This document shows, one piece after another, positions 33,901-36,359 of a stretch of 36,359 nucleotides of DNA (its first letter is position 1; each line of letters opens with the position of its first letter). Position numbers and translations under genes: made by a program. Under the pieces are notes generated by a model. The model was not told the DNA's origin and made no database searches. It was given only the letters and a program-made list of their open reading frames with translations. The DNA is from Anaerolineae bacterium (GTDB lineage Bacteria > Chloroflexota > Anaerolineae > Anaerolineales > UBA4823), in the NCBI GenBank assembly GCA_003130835.1, contig QEXX01000060.1, positions 1 to 36,359 on the forward strand, written 5' to 3'.

Positions 33901-34227
33901 AGCGACGTCCACCACACGGGTTAGAGTCAAAATGTCAATATTGGGATGTTGATTGTGTTGAATGTAAGCAGGGGAAATTGAAGGGCGCGTACAGCCATAG
34001 CCATGGTCGGCTGTGCCACGGCACAAAACACAGTCATGTTGTGGGAACATAAAACCCAGTTGTGCAACTCGCCCACCAAGACAGGGTGTCTGTTCAACAA
34101 GATAAACCTTCAGCCCCGCCTCAGCCAGATCGAGGGCAGCGCGCATACCCCCAATCCCACCTCCAATCACCATCACTGAAGCTGGTCTTTGACGAATTGT
34201 TTGGCGGAGAGTCTTTCGAACTGCCAT
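30994..34227 (-). CDS. hdrA: Tandem HdrA (two HdrA modules), first gene of the Hdr/Met operon
   Basis: A 1077-residue HdrA-like protein. Module 1: FAD loop GGGIGG (22-27); an unusual motif HDCVLC...GYGC (C66, C69, C79) in place of the usual DCAxC-xxxPK; ferredoxins C131, C134, C137, C141 and C179, C182, C185, C189; cluster C272, C283, C287, C288. Module 2 (from about 480): the methanogen-HdrA N-terminal domain (FNCTC), FAD loop GGGVAG (625-630), cluster QCVG...YCSRVCC, and two ferredoxin sites at the C-terminus (C971-C981, C1035-C1045). It matches the giant HdrA along its length except for the GltD insert. The start is set at the ATG at 34227; a TTG at 34251 is in frame. A consensus-like promoter lies about 160 bp upstream. 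Confidence 0.9.
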   Translation of the reverse strand: MAVRKTLRQTIRQRPASVMVIGGGIGGMRAALDLAEAGLKVYLVEQTPCLGGRVAQLGFMFPQHDCVLCRGTADHGYGCTRPSISPAYIQHNQHPNIDILTLTRVVDVAGQAGDFTVSLRQEPRYVDVNRCINCGYCAQVCPIELPDSYQRGLTMRKAAYKVAARATPDAYVIDYGPYCETCGKCAEICPTQAINLQDQPRLMTVEVGAIILAIGFQVFNPTELEELGFGRYINVLEAMQYERLASRSGPTEGIIQRPSDHKKPRSILWLQCVGSRDQEHTYCSSICCMFATKEAILAKQRLGEQVECTVFNMDERAFNKEYSRYFARARDKHGIRYVHCRLSGIYEDPQTKDLIVQYASPNGKKVEERFEMVVLATGLQPPAAARELFSILEIEPNEFGFCQTDKFVPLQTSHPGIFVCGAFSSPKEIVETILDASGAAAEVMRLLNDRLNAYRFSHEAPFLSNESFPPEREVSNEPPRIGVFNCTCAGTLCEVLNLKAIAQQAAEWPAVQYTQLLDLACFPHGLQQIQAAIQEHDLNRVVIGACSNRTHDSLFQKTVRAAGLNPYLLEVVNLQEQCSSVHRWQSEQANRKAREMMRMAVGRVSLAKPVYKEKHVCHPAALVIGGGVAGMTAALAIADSGYDVHLVERSEMLGGNLLNLYYVAEGYNPQRLLRDLVNRVRAHTRIQVYTRTEVARHRGHVGDFRSELKTLLPDGKVLSTEVRHGVTIVATGGQEAHQHPWLQLPGVITQRELEEMIIHEPQKVAEWKNVVMIQCVGKDGMADYCSRVCCTNTMKNAIRLKLFNPACQVMVLHRNIVTYGFREKYYTEARQRGVIFVRWSDDLPPQVLWDDVAMKPLVRVRDLALDRWIEVRADIVPLSVSVVPAEGSQALARKLRVPLSSEGFFEEAQLKLRPMDFMREGIFLAGMAAYPKFIEESISHALAAAGRALTLLTQKSLYLGGVVAYVDPQKCVGCLTCTRTCPFGIPQVIQPTDWVEISGEQNLETFYTDLPSRHQQPRSGVGGLGGAAFIDPAQCQGCGTCTGECPANAIQLIHYTDEQMMLRQIRGLGEWLSDPIH

Positions 34228-34395
34228 CGCTCCAGAGACAGTAGGTTGCAACCTGCCTGTAACCTACCCATAAATAAACACGTCCTCCCTGACCGGTTTC
34301 GATCGGGCGATGGCAATGAAATTTTCAACGAGACCCTTACGACCAATCAGGGATTCCCTGAATTGGTGCGATGACGGGTCAACGGAACTAATTTT

Positions 34396-34424
34396 ATTGT
34401 AGCAAGTCTTATATCCTTTGTCAA
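34396..34424 (-). promoter_or_regulatory. Promoter of the Hdr/Met operon
   Basis: On the minus strand: TTGACA (34424-34419, consensus), spacing of 17 bp, TACAAT (34401-34396, five of six). The predicted start is near 34389, giving a leader of about 160 bases before the ATG at 34227. The leader contains a perfect 12-bp palindrome AGGTTGCAACCT at 34243-34254 close to the start codon. Confidence 0.8.
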
Positions 34425-34429
34425 CCAGC

Positions 34430-34845
34430 TTATGGAAGAAGTTGTCACAATGCTTCTGCCCAAAATATGACATTTGTCGCCAACTTTATGACAGGCGACG
34501 GCACCTGCATTCCGCTGTTCTTTCAGAAGGTGCTCGTCCCCCCGCACTATCTCGCTAGTGGGGAGGCTTGTGTCTACAAGGAGAGGAAGCGTGAATGCCT
34601 GCATTGCAACGCCTAACCGCCGGTCAGACGTGCTTGTTCACCATGCTTCGCCAGCAGGAGGCTTGCGCCTCGCTGGCGGGTTGGGTAACGATAAGGTTAG
34701 AGGGGAAAGGAAGGCTTTTTGAGCAGCCATTTACAACAAGGGACGCGCTTGGGGATACAGCGGGAATGGAGTCTGCAGCATCTTTGACAAGTATTGTTAG
34801 AAATCTATCAAAATGCCTCTGCGGGCAAGCCATCCTCTGCGACTA
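34430..34845. other. Intergenic region without a supported gene
   Basis: This stretch between the divergent Hdr and ferritin promoters has no ORF with family resemblance. It holds a stem-loop at 34649-34678 (CGCCAGC with GCTGGCG outside, GAGGC with GCCTC inside, loop TTGC, two-base bulge) and an imperfect one near 34540-34565 (CCCCGCACTA / TAGTGGGG). The reading frame at 34595-34846 crosses these structures and has no good ribosome site, so it was not called. Confidence 0.5.
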
Positions 34846-34846
34846 G

Positions 34847-34855
34847 TGATAAAAT
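34847..34855 (+). promoter_or_regulatory. Extended -10 promoter of the ferritin gene
   Basis: TGATAAAAT: a TGn extension followed by TAAAAT (34850-34855, five of six to consensus). No good -35 hexamer is seen at 17 bp, which an extended -10 can tolerate. The predicted start is near 34862, giving a leader of about 62 bases. Confidence 0.45.
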
Positions 34856-34923
34856 AGATTTAATCCAAAAAAATCTTAATACTCCTGTTTTGGAGCACAA
34901 ACTTTAGAAAAGGAGCAAGAACC

Positions 34924-35424
34924 ATGATCCCGAAAGCTATGCAAGATGCTATGAATGAACAAATCAAAAATGAGCTGTTTTCAGCTTATCTTTACCTGTC
35001 GATGGCAGCCCACTTCGAGAGCAAAACCCTGAGCGGTTTCGCCAATTGGCTGCGCATTCAAGCCAAAGAAGAGCTTGGACATGCGATGAAGTTCTATGAC
35101 TTTATCCTTGAGCGTGGCGGGCAAGTAACCCTCAAAGCGATTGACCAACCCCCTTCGAGCTGGAACTCAAACCTAGAAGCCTTCGAACAGGTTCTAGCCC
35201 ACGAACAGAAGGTGACCAAAAACATCAACGACCTTTACGAGCTAGCCCTGAAGGAAAAAGATTATCCTAGCCAGGTGATGTTGCAATGGTTCATCGAAGA
35301 GCAGGTTGAGGAGGAAAAGAACGCCACCGAGATCATCGAAAAGCTCAAGATGATCGATGCGCATGGCACAGCCGTGCTAATGCTCGATCACGAGTTAGCC
35401 AAACGAGAGCCAGAAGAAGAATAA
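34924..35424 (+). CDS. ftnA: Non-heme ferritin, FtnA-like
   Basis: A 166-residue four-helix iron-storage protein that oxidises Fe(II) and stores Fe(III) inside a 24-subunit shell. The ferroxidase centre is complete, and by number it coincides with E. coli FtnA: E17, E50, H53, E94, Q127 and E130. The starting sequence [13 protein letters not shown] and [12 protein letters not shown] are family-typical. There is no heme-binding Met of bacterioferritin. AGGAG lies eight bases before the ATG. It stands alone between its own promoter and a strong terminator. The neighbouring operon is very rich in Fe-S proteins, so a supply role is conceivable. Confidence 0.95.
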   Translation: MIPKAMQDAMNEQIKNELFSAYLYLSMAAHFESKTLSGFANWLRIQAKEELGHAMKFYDFILERGGQVTLKAIDQPPSSWNSNLEAFEQVLAHEQKVTKNINDLYELALKEKDYPSQVMLQWFIEEQVEEEKNATEIIEKLKMIDAHGTAVLMLDHELAKREPEEE

Positions 35425-35439
35425 TCAACTGCCTGATCC

Positions 35440-35473
35440 AAACCCTCTCCTTCGGAGAGGGTTTTTCTTTTTT
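35440..35473 (+). terminator. Rho-independent terminator of ftnA
   Basis: The stem AAACCCTCTCC (35440-35450) pairs with GGAGAGGGTTT (35454-35464) around a three-base loop, followed by a T-rich tract to 35473. It starts 16 bp after the ferritin stop. Confidence 0.95.
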
Positions 35474-35498
35474 GAGTCCACTGCAAAAAGGGTATGGG

Positions 35499-35574
35499 AC
35501 CACAAAGTCACAAAGACACAAAGCCACGAAATTTTCATTACTATATTGTCTTAGCGCCTTTGTGACTTCGTGGT
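35499..35574. repeat. Inverted-repeat element of the CACAAAG type
   Basis: The arms ACCACAAAGTCACAAAG (35499-35515) and CTTTGTGACTTCGTGGT (35558-35574) are complementary at 16 of 17 positions, with 43 bp between them. The left side contains three successive CACAAAG units about 8 bp apart. Similar non-coding palindromes are scattered in many environmental genomes. The remainder of 35575-35789 contains no gene; a small hairpin CTTGCG/CGCAAG lies at 35607-35624. Confidence 0.65.
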
Positions 35575-35789
35575 GAACAGGCTCTTTTCAGTAGAGTCTT
35601 TTTTGTCTTGCGTTATGTCGCAAGGGTCTGGTTTTGTCCAGGAAAGCCAGTGCGGTTGCAACACCCCATGTTGCGTTACGCTCCTCAACCCGCAATGCTG
35701 AAGGGAAGGGAATGAATCATGGGTGAAAATAATCCCGTTTCTGCCAGTGCGATTCGACAATCACAACACAATGCAGTAAAATCAGGCGC

Positions 35790-36251
35790 ATGAAACTCGC
35801 CACCCTGTGTTATCTTCGTAAGGACGGCAAAACATTAATGATTCATCGCGTCAAAAAGCAAAATGACATCCATCAAGGAAAATGGAACGGCTTGGGAGGA
35901 AAGTTCGAGCCTGGCGAAAGCCCAGAAGAGTGTGTGCGCCGCGAAGTTTTCGAGGAAGCCGGCTTACAAGTCAAAGGCCTACAACTCAAGGGCTTCCTGA
36001 CCTTCCCAAAATTCGCCAACGATGAAGATTGGTACGCCTTTGTCTTCGTTTGTGATGACTTTGAAGGCGAGATCGCCGACTCACTTGAAGGCAACCTCGC
36101 CTGGATTGAAAATGACAAAGTGCTCGATTTACCGCTTTGGGAAGGCGACCGTAAATTTCTCCCTTTACTTGACCAGCCCGGCTTCTTTAGTGGTAAATTT
36201 GTCTACCAGCAGGGAGAATTGGTCGAATACGAACTCAACCAATATGCTTAA
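35790..36251 (+). CDS. NUDIX hydrolase, MutT/8-oxo-dGTPase type
   Basis: A 153-residue NUDIX enzyme. The Nudix box runs from G37 to L59 (GKFEPGE...REVFEEAGL) and fits GX5EX7REUXEEXGU exactly; E52, E55 and E56 are the metal ligands. The N-terminus (KLATLCYLRKDGKTLMIHR) and KWNGLGGKFE resemble the MTH1/8-oxo-dGTP group, so sanitising oxidised nucleotides is the most probable role. The C-terminus (PGFFSGKFVYQQGELVEYEL) also matches that group. It is a single gene after the ferritin terminator, and no clear promoter or SD was found. Confidence 0.92.
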   Translation: MKLATLCYLRKDGKTLMIHRVKKQNDIHQGKWNGLGGKFEPGESPEECVRREVFEEAGLQVKGLQLKGFLTFPKFANDEDWYAFVFVCDDFEGEIADSLEGNLAWIENDKVLDLPLWEGDRKFLPLLDQPGFFSGKFVYQQGELVEYELNQYA

Positions 36252-36257
36252 CTCACC

Positions 36258-36359
36258 TTACGCAGCAGCACGAGATTTATCTCGTGGTTTCAGGTGACAT
36301 GCATGTCGCTTACGCGGTAGCACGAGATTTATCTCGTGGATTTAGACGACATGAATGTC
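36258..36359. repeat. Two tandem 52-bp palindromic repeats, right edge
   Basis: Unit 1 is 36258-36309 and unit 2 is 36310-36359, cut by the window edge. Each starts TTACGC and contains CACGAGAT-TT-ATCTCGTG (8-bp stem). Unit 1 then has the perfect palindrome GACATGCATGTC and unit 2 the variant GACATGAATGTC. The CGAGATTTATCTCG core and the 52-bp length are shared with the element at 103-154. The array may continue past the window. Confidence 0.8.

Noticed and set aside
34605..34685. Possible integron attC site (GCCTAAC ... GTTGGGT around a hairpin)
   Set aside because: The outer core sites pair at only part of their length and compete with the inner CGCCAGC/GCTGGCG stem. There is one copy only and no integrase or cassette ORF nearby.
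34264..34846. Small open frames of 69 and 83 codons between the Hdr promoter and ferritin
   Set aside because: One runs across the Hdr promoter itself and the other crosses stem-loops. Neither has a good ribosome site or family resemblance.

Overview
The window looks like a bacterial chromosome segment, most plausibly from Chloroflexota, class Anaerolineae. This is inferred from gene content: a mevalonate-type decarboxylase in a bacterium, Thr-Pro-rich linkers in secreted proteins, MazG fused to a tetrapyrrole-methylase-like domain, a DUF2087 protein, and large Hdr/MetVF gene clusters. No rRNA, tRNA, CRISPR array, transposase or phage gene was seen.

Layout. (1) 1-1440, minus: a TauE/SafE sulfite exporter with a one-base frameshift at its 3' end and a rhodanese, mixed with palindromic repeats; this part looks GC-richer than the rest. 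(2) 1443-6576, minus: housekeeping genes, namely a secreted gluzincin, a HEAT-repeat protein, RseP, a mevalonate (di)phosphate decarboxylase and a YgjP-type metallopeptidase. (3) 6719-12093: a nitrite/NO module. A minus-strand operon (an NnrS-like membrane protein and two small paralogous four-helix proteins) diverges from a Crp/Fnr regulator, a DUF1858 protein and an unusually large cytochrome cd1 nitrite reductase. Two near-identical TTG-N8-CAA palindromes lie in this module. One is centred exactly 41.5 bp from the predicted start of the NnrS-like operon and the other exactly 41.5 bp from that of the DUF1858-nirS unit. (4) 12300-16251, plus: DUF2087, GNAT, RNase HI, a lipoprotein and a C39-like peptidase with TPR-like C-terminus. 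(5) 16286-21540, minus: MazG, then a DeoR regulator, a metallophosphoesterase and an APC permease behind one strong promoter. (6) 21566-34424, minus: one operon of about 12.8 kb behind a near-consensus promoter, in the order tandem HdrA, MvhD, giant HdrA carrying an inserted GltD/NfnB-like module, MvhD, MetV, MetF, HdrC-HdrB fusion, zinc-ribbon protein. (7) 34850-36359, plus: ferritin, NUDIX hydrolase and two copies of a 52-bp palindromic repeat related to one at the left edge.

How it may work together. The Hdr/Met operon resembles the MetVF-HdrABC-MvhD electron-transfer complex of acetogens such as Moorella. It would couple methylene-tetrahydrofolate and a pyridine nucleotide to another carrier through flavins and many Fe-S clusters. 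The duplicated HdrA/MvhD pair and the NAD(P)-binding module placed inside one HdrA are the most novel aspects. The nirS module would reduce nitrite to NO outside the membrane, with the NnrS-like operon possibly answering NO stress, probably under the local Crp/Fnr protein. The organism therefore appears to combine one-carbon/Hdr anaerobic metabolism with nitrite respiration. No heme d1 biosynthesis genes, nitric oxide reductase or CODH/ACS are in the window.
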